64,000 nucleotides of DNA, from the NCBI GenBank assembly GCA_017745075.1, contig JAGIAD010000028.1, positions 186,001-250,000 on the forward strand, written 5' to 3'. The notes under the pieces are model-generated. The model was given only the letters and a program-made list of their open reading frames with translations. It searched no databases and had not been told where the DNA came from. The DNA is from Sphingobacteriaceae bacterium. GTDB taxonomy: Bacteria; Bacteroidota; Bacteroidia; Sphingobacteriales; Sphingobacteriaceae. Of the stretch, positions 26,999 to 34,761 are shown one piece after another. Position 1 is the stretch's first letter, and the number at the start of each line of letters is the position of its first letter. A program made the position numbers and the translations under genes.

Positions 26999-27481
26999 AT
27001 GATTTTAAAGACATTTTGGCAAAATAAATCAAAAAATAAAGACAAATTGGCAGTTATCAAGTCTTTTTCAGACAAATTCAACTATAAAACCAATATCCAT
27101 TTACGCTTTATTGATTTTGATATGATGGGACATGTAAACAATTCCATTTACTTCACTTATCTCGAAATTGCCAGGACGAAATATTGGGAAGAAATTATAA
27201 AATGGGATTGGAAGAAAACCGGAATCGTAATTGCCCATGCAGAACTTGATTACATTTTGCCTATTGTGATGGAAGATAAAATTGCCGTTCATGTAAAAAC
27301 ATCAAGAATTGGCACAACAAGTTTCGACCTGGATTATCAGGTTGTTAAATTAACAGGAAATGAAGAAGTAATCTGCAGCAAAGGAAAAACAGTTTGCATC
27401 GCAATTGATTATAATACAGGCAAACCCACCGCTATTCCGGAAGAAGAAAAACAGAAAATGCTTGATTTTGAACAATTGTAA
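26999..27481 (+). CDS. 4HBT-family acyl-CoA thioesterase (YbgC/FadM type)
   Basis: A 160-residue hotdog-fold enzyme. The active-site segment is RFIDFDMMGHVNNSIYFTYLE (read in two parts: RFIDFDMMGH and VNNSIYFTYLEIARTKYW) near residues 35-60, where the second Asp is the usual catalytic residue of the YbgC group. The central helix leads into YILPIVMEDKIAVHVKTSRIG and the last strands carry VICSKGKTVCIAIDY. It should hydrolyse acyl-CoA or acyl-phenacyl thioesters in the cytosol. About twenty residues precede the hotdog core, so a slightly later start is possible. Confidence 0.9.
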   Translation: MILKTFWQNKSKNKDKLAVIKSFSDKFNYKTNIHLRFIDFDMMGHVNNSIYFTYLEIARTKYWEEIIKWDWKKTGIVIAHAELDYILPIVMEDKIAVHVKTSRIGTTSFDLDYQVVKLTGNEEVICSKGKTVCIAIDYNTGKPTAIPEEEKQKMLDFEQL

Positions 27482-27491
27482 AAAAAGTAAA

Positions 27492-27601
27492 TCGTCATCT
27501 CGACTGAAGCGCAGCGAAATTGGAGAGATCTACATGAGGCAGATTTAGCTTCGCTGAGCCTTCGGGTTCTCGACTACGTTGCACTCCGCTCGAAATGACG
27601 A
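27492..27601 (+). repeat. Dispersed palindromic repeat, copy 2
   Basis: Ends are TCGTCATCTCGACTGAAGCG and CTCCGCTCGAAATGACGA, with inner GGAGAGATCTAC. It fills the gap between two convergent genes (thioesterase and the FAD oxidase) and is the longest copy (110 bp). Confidence 0.85.
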
Positions 27602-27615
27602 CAATCTTTTGGTGT

Positions 27616-29034
27616 TTACGAAGAACTAGAAACATCAGGCATAATCTTCCCTGGATTTAATATTCCATTAGGATCGAAAACCTGTTTAATCCCCCGCATT
27701 AAATTAAGGTGGATTTCGGAATATTTAATTGGCATAAACTCTTTTTGCACCAGGCCTATTCCATGTTCGCCTGATAAAGTTCCGCCCAGAGCCGTGGTTA
27801 ATTCAAATATTTCGGCAATACCGAACTTAAGTTTGTTTTTCCAGTCTTCATCGCTCATTCCGGCCTTAATGATATTTACATGCAGGTTTCCATCTCCGGC
27901 ATGCCCGTAACAAACACTTTCGAAACCATATTTTACACCAATTTCTTTAATCCCTTTAACTAATTTTGGTAAGGCTGCACGTGGCACCACTGTATCTTCT
28001 TCCTTATAAACCGAATTAGACTTAACTGACTCGGCCATGGTTCGGCGCATGCGCCAAAGCTCTTCTTTTTGCGCTGCCGTATCTGCAAATAAAACCTCTG
28101 TGCAGTTGTGATCTTCCAAAACGATATTGGTTTTTTCGCAGTTTTTAAAAATATCGTCAAGATCATCCCCATCAAATTCAATCATCAACAGTGCGGCAAC
28201 ATCATCTTTCAAATCAAACTTTATATCATCAAATTTAATTACCCACTCCACTCCTTTCCGCTCCATAAATTCTAAAGCCGATGGCGTAACCCCCGCCCTG
28301 AAAATCGCCGAGACGGCTGCACAGGCATCCTCATTGTTGTTAAACGACCCCATCATCAAAACCGATTGGGTAGGTTTAGGCAAAAGCTTGGTTACAATTT
28401 TGGTCACCACGCCCAAGGTACCTTCCGAACCGATCATCATCTGGGTTAAATTATAACCCGATGCATATTTTAAGGTGTTTGCGCCAGTCCAGATAATATC
28501 GCCATTTGGCAATACCACTTCCAGGTTCAGTATATATTCGCGGATCGTACCATATTTTACCACCCTGGGTCCACCAGATCCGTGTGCTACGTTACCACCA
28601 ATAAAGCAAGAACCCTTGCTGCTTGGATCAACCGGGTAAAGCAATCCTTTTTCTCCAACAGCGTTGATAAATTCTTCGGTAATTACACCTGGTTCAACAA
28701 TGGCCTGCAGGTTTTCGGTATCAATATCGATAATGGCCTTAAATTTTTCCATTGATAAGGAAACACCGCCATAAACAGGCAGGGCTGCCCCGCTCAAACC
28801 TGTACCACCTCCTCTGGGGGTAACCGGAACATGGTTTTTATTGCAAATTTTCAATAAAGCCGAAATTTCTTCCGGAGAAGTTGGTTTTACCACAATTTCC
28901 GGCTGGTAATGCAAATCTTCTGTTTCGTCGTGACTGTAACGATCTAAGCTTTCTGCATCAGTAAAAACTTTATCAGCTCCGATTGCGGCTTTAATTTCTG
29001 CTAAAATTTCAGGATTTATCTTTGTAAAGGTCAT
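27616..29034 (-). CDS. FAD-linked oxidase, glycolate/D-lactate dehydrogenase (GlcD) family
   Basis: A 472-residue flavoenzyme; the ATG at 29034 is chosen because it sits directly after the folB stop (an upstream TTG would run into folB). The PCMH FAD-binding domain (about 40-215) shows PVTPRGGGTGLSGAALPVYGG and VDPSSKGSCFIGGNVAHGSGG. The FAD-oxidase C domain (about 220-465) has YGHAGDGNLHVNI and LGGTLSGEHGIGLVQKEFM, whose His residues line the active site. It oxidises a 2-hydroxy acid (glycolate, D-lactate or D-2-hydroxyglutarate) to the 2-oxo acid. It appears to be the second gene of a folB operon. Confidence 0.92.
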   Translation of the reverse strand: MTFTKINPEILAEIKAAIGADKVFTDAESLDRYSHDETEDLHYQPEIVVKPTSPEEISALLKICNKNHVPVTPRGGGTGLSGAALPVYGGVSLSMEKFKAIIDIDTENLQAIVEPGVITEEFINAVGEKGLLYPVDPSSKGSCFIGGNVAHGSGGPRVVKYGTIREYILNLEVVLPNGDIIWTGANTLKYASGYNLTQMMIGSEGTLGVVTKIVTKLLPKPTQSVLMMGSFNNNEDACAAVSAIFRAGVTPSALEFMERKGVEWVIKFDDIKFDLKDDVAALLMIEFDGDDLDDIFKNCEKTNIVLEDHNCTEVLFADTAAQKEELWRMRRTMAESVKSNSVYKEEDTVVPRAALPKLVKGIKEIGVKYGFESVCYGHAGDGNLHVNIIKAGMSDEDWKNKLKFGIAEIFELTTALGGTLSGEHGIGLVQKEFMPIKYSEIHLNLMRGIKQVFDPNGILNPGKIMPDVSSSS

Positions 29035-29035
29035 T

Positions 29036-29404
29036 TTATTTGGCTGATGTATAAGATAGTTTAACAAACGAATGCCCGATCTGGCCCGGCATAGGCGGAT
29101 TTAGTTTTTTAATGCTCACCTGAACGGTTTCAACAAAAGGATACAGCTTAATTACTTTTGAAATCATATTATTTAAAACCGTTTCCAGAAGTTTCTGCGT
29201 ATTTTTCATTTCTGCAAGGATAATGTTGTTCAGTTCCTCATAGTTTACCGTTTGTGCCAGTTCATCATCAAAGCCTTGCGGAGTAAATTCTGTTTCCAGG
29301 TCTACAACAAAATGATTTCCTGTTAATTGCTCTTCAGGATAATAACCATGAAGGGCAAAGCATTTTACATCTTTTAAGGCAACGGTTTGTTTTAAGTGGC
29401 TCAT
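29036..29404 (-). CDS. folB: Dihydroneopterin aldolase
   Basis: A 122-residue tunnelling-fold enzyme that cleaves 7,8-dihydroneopterin to 6-hydroxymethyl-dihydropterin and glycolaldehyde in folate synthesis. Visible family features are VALKDVKCFALHGYYPEEQLTGN (split: LKDVKCFALHGYYPEEQ near residues 10-26), FVVDLETEF, the Glu-containing helix TVNYEELNNIILAEM (about 66-80), and the C-terminal VSIKKLNPPMPGQIGHSFVKL, whose K-x-x-P core is typical. Its product glycolaldehyde could be oxidised to glycolate, an attractive but unproven link to the GlcD-like neighbour. Confidence 0.93.
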   Translation of the reverse strand: MSHLKQTVALKDVKCFALHGYYPEEQLTGNHFVVDLETEFTPQGFDDELAQTVNYEELNNIILAEMKNTQKLLETVLNNMISKVIKLYPFVETVQVSIKKLNPPMPGQIGHSFVKLSYTSAK

Positions 29405-29517
29405 GTTTGTGCTGTAAGCTGCAAAAATAATTTTTTATTCACGAATATAATGCCCCTTGCGGTAAATTGTTACCTTTGAAATCAACGCGATTTCTTAACC
29501 AGATAACACGAAATTAC

Positions 29518-30708
29518 ATGAGCAAATCAGCAAAAAAAGACCTTTACGAGGCGCCAGACTATTATTTATTAGATGAATTGTTAACTGATGAACATAAATT
29601 GATCCGTGCAACGGCCAGGGATTGGGTAAAAAAAGAAGTTAGCCCCGTAATTGAAGATTATGCGCAAAAGGCAGAATTTCCAAAACATTTAATAAAAGGC
29701 CTTGCTGATATCGGTGCATTCGGACCAACGATCCCCGTTGAGTACGGTGGTGCAGGTTTAGATTATACCGCTTATGGAATTTTGATGCAGGAAATTGAAC
29801 GTGGTGACTCTGGCATCCGTTCTACAGCCTCAGTTCAGGGTTCGCTGGTGATGTACCCTATCTACACCTATGGTACAGAAGAACAGCGTAAAAAATACCT
29901 GCCAAAACTGGCCAGTGGCGAAATGATGGGATGCTTTGGTTTAACGGAACCTGATCATGGTTCTAATCCCGGAGGAATGGTAACAAACATTAAAGATGCT
30001 GGGAGCCATTATATTCTAAATGGTGCCAAAATGTGGATCAGCAACGCGCCATTTGCAGATATTGCCGTGGTTTGGGCCAAAGATGAATCGGGCAAGATCA
30101 GGGGAATGGTGGTAGAGCGCGGCATGGAAGGCTTTTCGACCCCTGAAACGCATAATAAATGGAGTTTACGTGCTTCGGCAACGGGCGAGCTGGTTTTCGA
30201 CAACGTTAAGGTGCCGAAAGAAAATGTTTTTCCTGAAATAAGCGGGTTAAAAGGCCCGTTAGGTTGTTTAAACCAGGCCCGCTACGGTATTGCCTGGGGT
30301 GCCTTAGGTGCAGCAATGGATTGTTACGATACCGCCTTACGCTATTCTAAAGAACGCATACAGTTCGGAAAACCCATTGGCGGTTTCCAGTTACAGCAAA
30401 AGAAGCTGGCAGAGATGGTGACCGAAATTACCAAGGCCCAGCTGTTGGTTTGGCGTTTGGGCGTATTAAAAAGTGAGAACAGGGCTTCGGCCGAGCAGAT
30501 ATCGATGGCCAAAAGAAACAGTGTGGAAATTGCACTGGATATTGCCCGTAATGCGCGCCAGATGCTTGGTGGTATGGGCATTACCGGCGAGTATTCAATC
30601 ATGAGACATATGATGAACCTGGAATCGGTAGTAACTTACGAAGGTACACACGATATACATTTACTGATTACCGGAATGGACGTAACCGGATTAAACGCTT
30701 TTAAATAA
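29518..30708 (+). CDS. Glutaryl-CoA dehydrogenase-type acyl-CoA dehydrogenase
   Basis: A 396-residue flavoprotein (ATG at 29518; an upstream TTG extends the frame artefactually). It resembles glutaryl-CoA dehydrogenase over its whole length: SVQGSLVMYPIYTYGTEEQR near 105, GCFGLTEPDHGSNPGGM near 140, WSLRASATGELVFDNVKVP near 220, CLNQARYGIAWGALGAAMDC near 255, and the catalytic base in LESVVTYEGTHDIHLLITG (Glu near 375). It would convert glutaryl-CoA to crotonyl-CoA in lysine/tryptophan degradation, passing electrons to ETF. It ends 2 bp before the next gene, and no other degradation genes are adjacent. Confidence 0.9.
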   Translation: MSKSAKKDLYEAPDYYLLDELLTDEHKLIRATARDWVKKEVSPVIEDYAQKAEFPKHLIKGLADIGAFGPTIPVEYGGAGLDYTAYGILMQEIERGDSGIRSTASVQGSLVMYPIYTYGTEEQRKKYLPKLASGEMMGCFGLTEPDHGSNPGGMVTNIKDAGSHYILNGAKMWISNAPFADIAVVWAKDESGKIRGMVVERGMEGFSTPETHNKWSLRASATGELVFDNVKVPKENVFPEISGLKGPLGCLNQARYGIAWGALGAAMDCYDTALRYSKERIQFGKPIGGFQLQQKKLAEMVTEITKAQLLVWRLGVLKSENRASAEQISMAKRNSVEIALDIARNARQMLGGMGITGEYSIMRHMMNLESVVTYEGTHDIHLLITGMDVTGLNAFK

Positions 30709-30710
30709 AA

Positions 30711-33359
30711 ATGATCAAAAAACTTACGCTCTCAATTTGCCTTCTGTTAATAATGGAGGGCTTTGCCATTGCACAGAAAGGAAAAGTAGCTATTAACCCG
30801 CAACTACCTAGCTGGTTACAGAAAGTAAATGTTGTAAATAATAAGCCTGCTTATAAAAATATTCAGGACGGATATTATCTTTTCCTTATCGAAAAACAAA
30901 ACAACCTCGAAAGTAAAGAACAATATTCGCATATTATCAGGGAAATCAGCAACAGTACCGGGGTTCAAAATGGATCTGAAATATCAGTTTCCTACGACCC
31001 CAGTTACGAAAAACTGGTTTTTCACCAACTTACGGTATGGCGCAACAATCAGCCAATAAATAAACTCCGTTTACAAAATTTCAAAATCCTTCAGAACGAA
31101 AAAGAGCTTTCAAGGTTTATATACAGCGGCTTATATACAGCTTACCTGATTTTGGATGACATTAGAAAGGGCGACCGCATAGAATATGCCTATACCATCC
31201 AGGGCAGTAATCCGGTGTTTCCTAAATATTCCAATACCATTTATTTCGAGGGAAACAACCAGATTGTTAACGTATATAATAATCTCATTTTTAATCCGAA
31301 CAGAACTATACGGACAAAGAATTTTAATGCCGTTCCTCCCCTTAAAAAATCGATTGTTAATGGCTTAAATGTTTTCGAGTGGCAAAACTCCATGACAAAA
31401 ACCTACCCTGCAAACGATTTTGAGCCTTCTGATTACGATCCTCTGGCAAGAGTACAAGTATCAGAATATAGCAGCTGGCAGGAAATTGTTGATTGGGGAT
31501 TAAGTTTACAACAAACTTATTCGAAAAATTCGGCCATTGTAAACGAAAAAGTTGCAGAACTAAAGCTCAAAGCAAAAGGAAACAAGGAAAAATACCTTGA
31601 GCTGGCAACCAGGTTTGTACAGGATGAAATCAGGTATATGGGTATCGAAATCGGTGAGTATTCCCATCGGCCAAACAGTCCCGAAAAAATATTAAAGCAA
31701 CGTTACGGCGATTGCAAGGATAAATCTACCTTATTATGCCAATTATTAAAAGCGAATGGTATTAATGCTTATTCGGTATTCTTAAATACCTACCTTAAAA
31801 AGGAAACAGCTTCATTATTACCTAGCCCTGGTGTATTTAACCACGAAACGGTACTTGTAGAGTTTGACGACAGAAAAATATACATCGATCCTACTGTTTC
31901 AAACCAACGTGGTCCCATTTTAAATACCTGTTTTCCTTATACAGCAAAGGTATTGGTTGTAAAAGAAGGCAATAAAGAACTAAACGAAACAAAACAGGAA
32001 AATCTTGGCAAATTAAAATCGTTAGTTGTTTTTAATGTGGAAGATACTTCGTCGACAAGTAAATCAACACTTACCATTACCAGCGAGTACTCCAATAATT
32101 ATGCTGATAATTTCAGGGAAGAGTTAAATACCAGCGGCGCTGATAACATTGAAAAATCGTACATAAAATATTATTCAAATCTTTATCCTGGTTTAATGAT
32201 AAAGGAGCCTATAGAAATTAATGATAATGAGGCTGAAAATATTATTAAGGTTACAGAACGTTATGAGATAGACAGTTTATGGACTCGTGGTGAAAGCGAT
32301 CAATCGAAACGGATAGCTTACTTTTATGGCGATCTGATTAATGATCAGGTGATATCAATCAAGAAATTTAGAAATGCCCCGCTCCTATTAAAATTCCCCT
32401 GCACCATAGAGCAGGAAGTGAGGATTATCCTGCCAGAAATTTGGAATTTTGAAGATGAAAATATTAAAATAGATAATGATAATTATAGGTTTTTGTACAC
32501 CGCTCATGCAAAGTACAATACTTTGACACTAACCTATTATTACCAAAATTTTAACAATTCGTTGCAGCCAAATAGCATAAACGATTATATAAAAGACAGT
32601 AAAGAGATTATCAACACCTTAACCTATGGAATTTACTGGAAGGGCAACGATGATATTGCAACCGGTGGGCTAAATCTTAAACTGATCGCTCTTGCATTTC
32701 TGGTATTTTTATTAACCACCCTCATTGCTGTTTACCTCTACACCAGAAAAACAGCTTTCGACATCGAATCTATTAAAAATGCATGGAAATTGGGCGGTTG
32801 GCTGGTTATACCCGGCATCGGAATTACACTTAACCCACTTATTATTTTGGTTTCTACAGTAAAAGAAAACATCTATTCAGATAAGATCTGGGAAGGAATT
32901 CAATCAAATCCACACTCGCTTCTGCTCAATGCCAGTGTGATCTTTACCATCGTATTTAATGTAATTTTGTTTGTTTTTAGCATTTTCATACTAGTTTCCT
33001 TTTATAAAAGGAGAGATTTTTTTCCGAAATACTATATTATTTTCCTTATTTTCTCTTTCATTGTAACCTTATTGGATACTTTTGGAAGCATTTACATCCA
33101 TAAATTGATGAATTCTGAAGCTTTAAATGCTTCAGAATTTAATTCTGTATTAAGAATTGGTATTTTTGCAGCCATTTGGATTACCTATTTTTTAAAATCA
33201 GAACGTGTTAAACAAACTTTTGTGTTTTCTTATCCCGATGCTGCCTGGAGAAATTCTTTAATTAAAGATTTAAATGAAAATTTCAGGATTAACAATCTCG
33301 AAAACAATATTAATAATAAGCAAGAAACAATAGATACAGAAGAAAATGAAAGACTTTAA
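30711..33359 (+). CDS. DUF3857 / transglutaminase-like protein with C-terminal membrane domain
   Basis: An 882-residue protein. It has a Sec signal (LTLSICLLLIMEGFAIAQ), a DUF3857 beta-domain (about 50-250), and a transglutaminase-like core with Cys in QRYGDCKDKSTLLCQLLKA (about 333), His in FNHETVLVEF (about 377) and Asp in IYIDPTVSNQRGP (about 393), so the Cys-His-Asp triad is intact. The last third has five or so TM helices (LIALAFLVFLLTTLIAVYLY; GGWLVIPGIGITLNPLIIL; FTIVFNVILFVFSIFILVSF and others) resembling DUF2569. Family members are envelope proteins of unknown substrate, possibly peptidases or transamidases. It overlaps the SRPBCC gene by 14 bp. Confidence 0.85.
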   Translation: MIKKLTLSICLLLIMEGFAIAQKGKVAINPQLPSWLQKVNVVNNKPAYKNIQDGYYLFLIEKQNNLESKEQYSHIIREISNSTGVQNGSEISVSYDPSYEKLVFHQLTVWRNNQPINKLRLQNFKILQNEKELSRFIYSGLYTAYLILDDIRKGDRIEYAYTIQGSNPVFPKYSNTIYFEGNNQIVNVYNNLIFNPNRTIRTKNFNAVPPLKKSIVNGLNVFEWQNSMTKTYPANDFEPSDYDPLARVQVSEYSSWQEIVDWGLSLQQTYSKNSAIVNEKVAELKLKAKGNKEKYLELATRFVQDEIRYMGIEIGEYSHRPNSPEKILKQRYGDCKDKSTLLCQLLKANGINAYSVFLNTYLKKETASLLPSPGVFNHETVLVEFDDRKIYIDPTVSNQRGPILNTCFPYTAKVLVVKEGNKELNETKQENLGKLKSLVVFNVEDTSSTSKSTLTITSEYSNNYADNFREELNTSGADNIEKSYIKYYSNLYPGLMIKEPIEINDNEAENIIKVTERYEIDSLWTRGESDQSKRIAYFYGDLINDQVISIKKFRNAPLLLKFPCTIEQEVRIILPEIWNFEDENIKIDNDNYRFLYTAHAKYNTLTLTYYYQNFNNSLQPNSINDYIKDSKEIINTLTYGIYWKGNDDIATGGLNLKLIALAFLVFLLTTLIAVYLYTRKTAFDIESIKNAWKLGGWLVIPGIGITLNPLIILVSTVKENIYSDKIWEGIQSNPHSLLLNASVIFTIVFNVILFVFSIFILVSFYKRRDFFPKYYIIFLIFSFIVTLLDTFGSIYIHKLMNSEALNASEFNSVLRIGIFAAIWITYFLKSERVKQTFVFSYPDAAWRNSLIKDLNENFRINNLENNINNKQETIDTEENERL

Positions 33360-33726
33360 AAAATATACCTATATACCTGCCCCACCTGAAGAAGTTTATT
33401 TAGCACTTACCAAAGATATCAGCATAAAACTGTGGACAGGTGCCGAAGTAGAGTTCGAAGAAGTACCAGGCACCGAATTTTCTTTCTGGGATGGCGATAT
33501 TGCAGGCAGGAACATTGAATTTATTTATGGAAAACAGATTGTGCAGCAATGGTATTTTGGCGAAGAAAATGAGCCATCTATCGTCACCATTAAACTGCAC
33601 GAAGATAAAAAAGGTACTTCACTGGAATTTAGGCAAACCAACATCCCTGATGAAGATTACGAGGATTTTACGGCAGGTATCGAGGAATATTATATAGGAG
33701 GACTTTTGGATTTCTTTGACGAGTAA
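33346..33726 (+). CDS. SRPBCC/AHSA1-like domain protein
   Basis: A 126-residue START-like protein. YTYIPAPPEEVYLALTKDISIKLWTG opens the fold (split: YIPAPPEEVYLALT near 8-21 and LWTGAEVEFEEVPGTEFSFW near 29-48); QQWYFGEENEPSIVTIKLHED and GTSLEFRQTNIPDEDYEDF follow, as in AHSA1/activator of Hsp90-like proteins. It begins inside the end of the DUF3857 gene. Ligand unknown. Confidence 0.85.
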   Translation: MKDFKKYTYIPAPPEEVYLALTKDISIKLWTGAEVEFEEVPGTEFSFWDGDIAGRNIEFIYGKQIVQQWYFGEENEPSIVTIKLHEDKKGTSLEFRQTNIPDEDYEDFTAGIEEYYIGGLLDFFDE

Positions 33727-33741
33727 ACCAAAACCAAAAAA

Positions 33742-33873
33742 ATGAAAATTAAAATTATCGCTCTTTCTTCTTTACTTTTCTTTACCGCCTTTACTTCCTG
33801 TACATCTTATCTTACTCCTGCTGTTCTTGGCAATAATATTAGCCAAAGCCAGTGGGTGCAAACACAAAAATAA
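33742..33873 (+). CDS. Very small lipoprotein
   Basis: A 43-residue reading frame: signal IIALSSLLFFTAFTSC with a lipobox Cys at 20, then only 23 mature residues (TSYLTPAVLGNNISQSQWVQ and TQK). It lies 15 bp after the SRPBCC gene. A Shine-Dalgarno is not evident, as usual in this phylum. The lipobox in an otherwise random-looking intergenic region supports a real gene. Function unknown. Confidence 0.55.
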   Translation: MKIKIIALSSLLFFTAFTSCTSYLTPAVLGNNISQSQWVQTQK

Positions 33874-33938
33874 GCTTCGGCTATTCATTTCAATAAAACA
33901 TAATAGATCAGCTACTGTTCTGATATAAATGAAATGTT

Positions 33939-34154
33939 ATGAACAGAATAGTAGGAATTGTATTAATCATTGCAGGCATTGCCATGCTCGTATGGACCGG
34001 CTTCTCTTATACTAAAAGAGAAAAAATTGTTGATGCCGGTCCCATTCAAATATCTGCTGATAAAGAAAAATCGGTTAACTGGCCTCCTTATGCAGGGGGT
34101 ATTATTCTGGTAGCGGGTGTGATTGTGCTTGTAGCTTCCAAAAACAGGAAATAA
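33939..34154 (+). CDS. Small two-helix membrane protein (DUF3185-like)
   Basis: A 71-residue protein with TM helices at residues 4-22 (IVGIVLIIAGIAMLVWTGF) and 51-67 (AGGIILVAGVIVLVAS), joined by a charged loop (YTKREKIVDAGPIQISADKE). It ends in a basic KNRK tail. This pattern matches small DUF3185-type proteins of unknown role. It is monocistronic, with the lanthipeptide precursor leader beginning about 100 bp later. Confidence 0.7.
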   Translation: MNRIVGIVLIIAGIAMLVWTGFSYTKREKIVDAGPIQISADKEKSVNWPPYAGGIILVAGVIVLVASKNRK

Positions 34155-34255
34155 TATCCGAAATCTTTCCTGCACATCATTTCAATTAAGTTCGGCAATG
34201 AGCTGAGTTGTCATCTTTTTTTGTTAAGATTTTAAATAATTGATTTATAGATAGT

Positions 34256-34263
34256 TATTTTTG
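34256..34263 (+). promoter_or_regulatory. -7 promoter element of the lanthipeptide precursor gene
   Basis: TATTTTTG matches TAnnTTTG. The two 17-bp dyads begin 14 bp further downstream, so a bound protein would block or reshape initiation. The leader to the precursor ATG would be about 140 nt. Confidence 0.4.
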
Positions 34264-34278
34264 CATCTAAATAATTTC

Positions 34279-34327
34279 GCAACATAGTTGCAAAATTATT
34301 CCTCTTTATTTTGCAACTATGTTGCAA
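34279..34327 (+). promoter_or_regulatory. Double operator upstream of the precursor gene
   Basis: Two copies of a palindrome TTGCAAC-TAT-GTTGCAA. The perfect copy is at 34311-34327; the other, in reverse orientation, is at about 34277-34293 with one mismatch. Together they form an 18-bp perfect inverted repeat (34279-34296 with 34308-34325). Centres are 34 bp apart, about three helical turns. A half-size GTTGCAAC lies at 34345-34352. Related sites precede lanT and the permease operon. This is either paired operators for a dimeric regulator or an RNA hairpin in the leader. Confidence 0.75.
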
Positions 34328-34410
34328 TTAACTAACTTAGCGCTGTTGCAACCGGGGATAAGCCGAAACCCCGTAACCACCAGTAGGCATCAACATTAAT
34401 CAATTATTTT

Positions 34411-34602
34411 ATGAAAAATCAATCAGAAAAAATCACTTTAAGCTTAGAAGACCTTCAATTAGAGAGCTTTGTAACCAGTATTGATAGTGAAGTGGCTATG
34501 CGTTTATCGGGCGGTTTGGGTAACCTTTCAGAGCCTACCCACACTGAACAGACAGATGATCACCACAATCCCCCTGTTAGGTGTACCACTGTTATCTGTT
34601 AA
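34411..34602 (+). CDS. Pinensin-type class I lanthipeptide precursor
   Basis: A 63-residue precursor peptide. The leader (1-35) contains ITLSLEDLQLESFVTSIDSE, with the L-x-L-x-x-L-x-x-x-SFVT pattern I recall from pinensin-family precursors of Bacteroidota, and ends MRLSGG, a double-Gly site for the C39 peptidase of the neighbouring LanT. The core (36-63) has Ser40, Thr43, Thr45, Thr48, Thr59 and Thr60 as dehydration candidates and just two Cys (58 and 63), so at most two (methyl)lanthionine rings; Thr60-Val-Ile-Cys63 is a plausible small C-terminal ring. The core middle is rich in Asp and His. It converges with the biosynthetic operon, a terminator lying between them. Confidence 0.85.
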   Translation: MKNQSEKITLSLEDLQLESFVTSIDSEVAMRLSGGLGNLSEPTHTEQTDDHHNPPVRCTTVIC

Positions 34603-34623
34603 TTGATAAAGGTGTTTTCATTC

Positions 34624-34648
34624 CAAGGCGCTTTAGGGCGCCTTGTTT
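34624..34648 (+). terminator. Terminator of the precursor gene
   Basis: CAAGGCGC (34624-34631) pairs with GCGCCTTG (34638-34645), followed by TTT. It starts 22 nt after the precursor stop. It may also serve the convergent lanC operon. Confidence 0.7.
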
Positions 34649-34761
34649 GGTTAAGTGCAAGGTGGTTAGCAATTTGCGTTTAGCGTAATGCGATTCAACA
34701 CGGTTAACCAATTAACTGATTTAAACAATTAACCTTAAATTTTTAATCCATCTTTTATCTA

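Noticed and set aside
34330..34405. Riboswitch or attenuator in the precursor leader (GGGG...CCCC hairpin)
   Set aside because: Only a 5-bp stem (CGGGG/CCCCG) can be drawn and there is no recognised aptamer; too weak to list.
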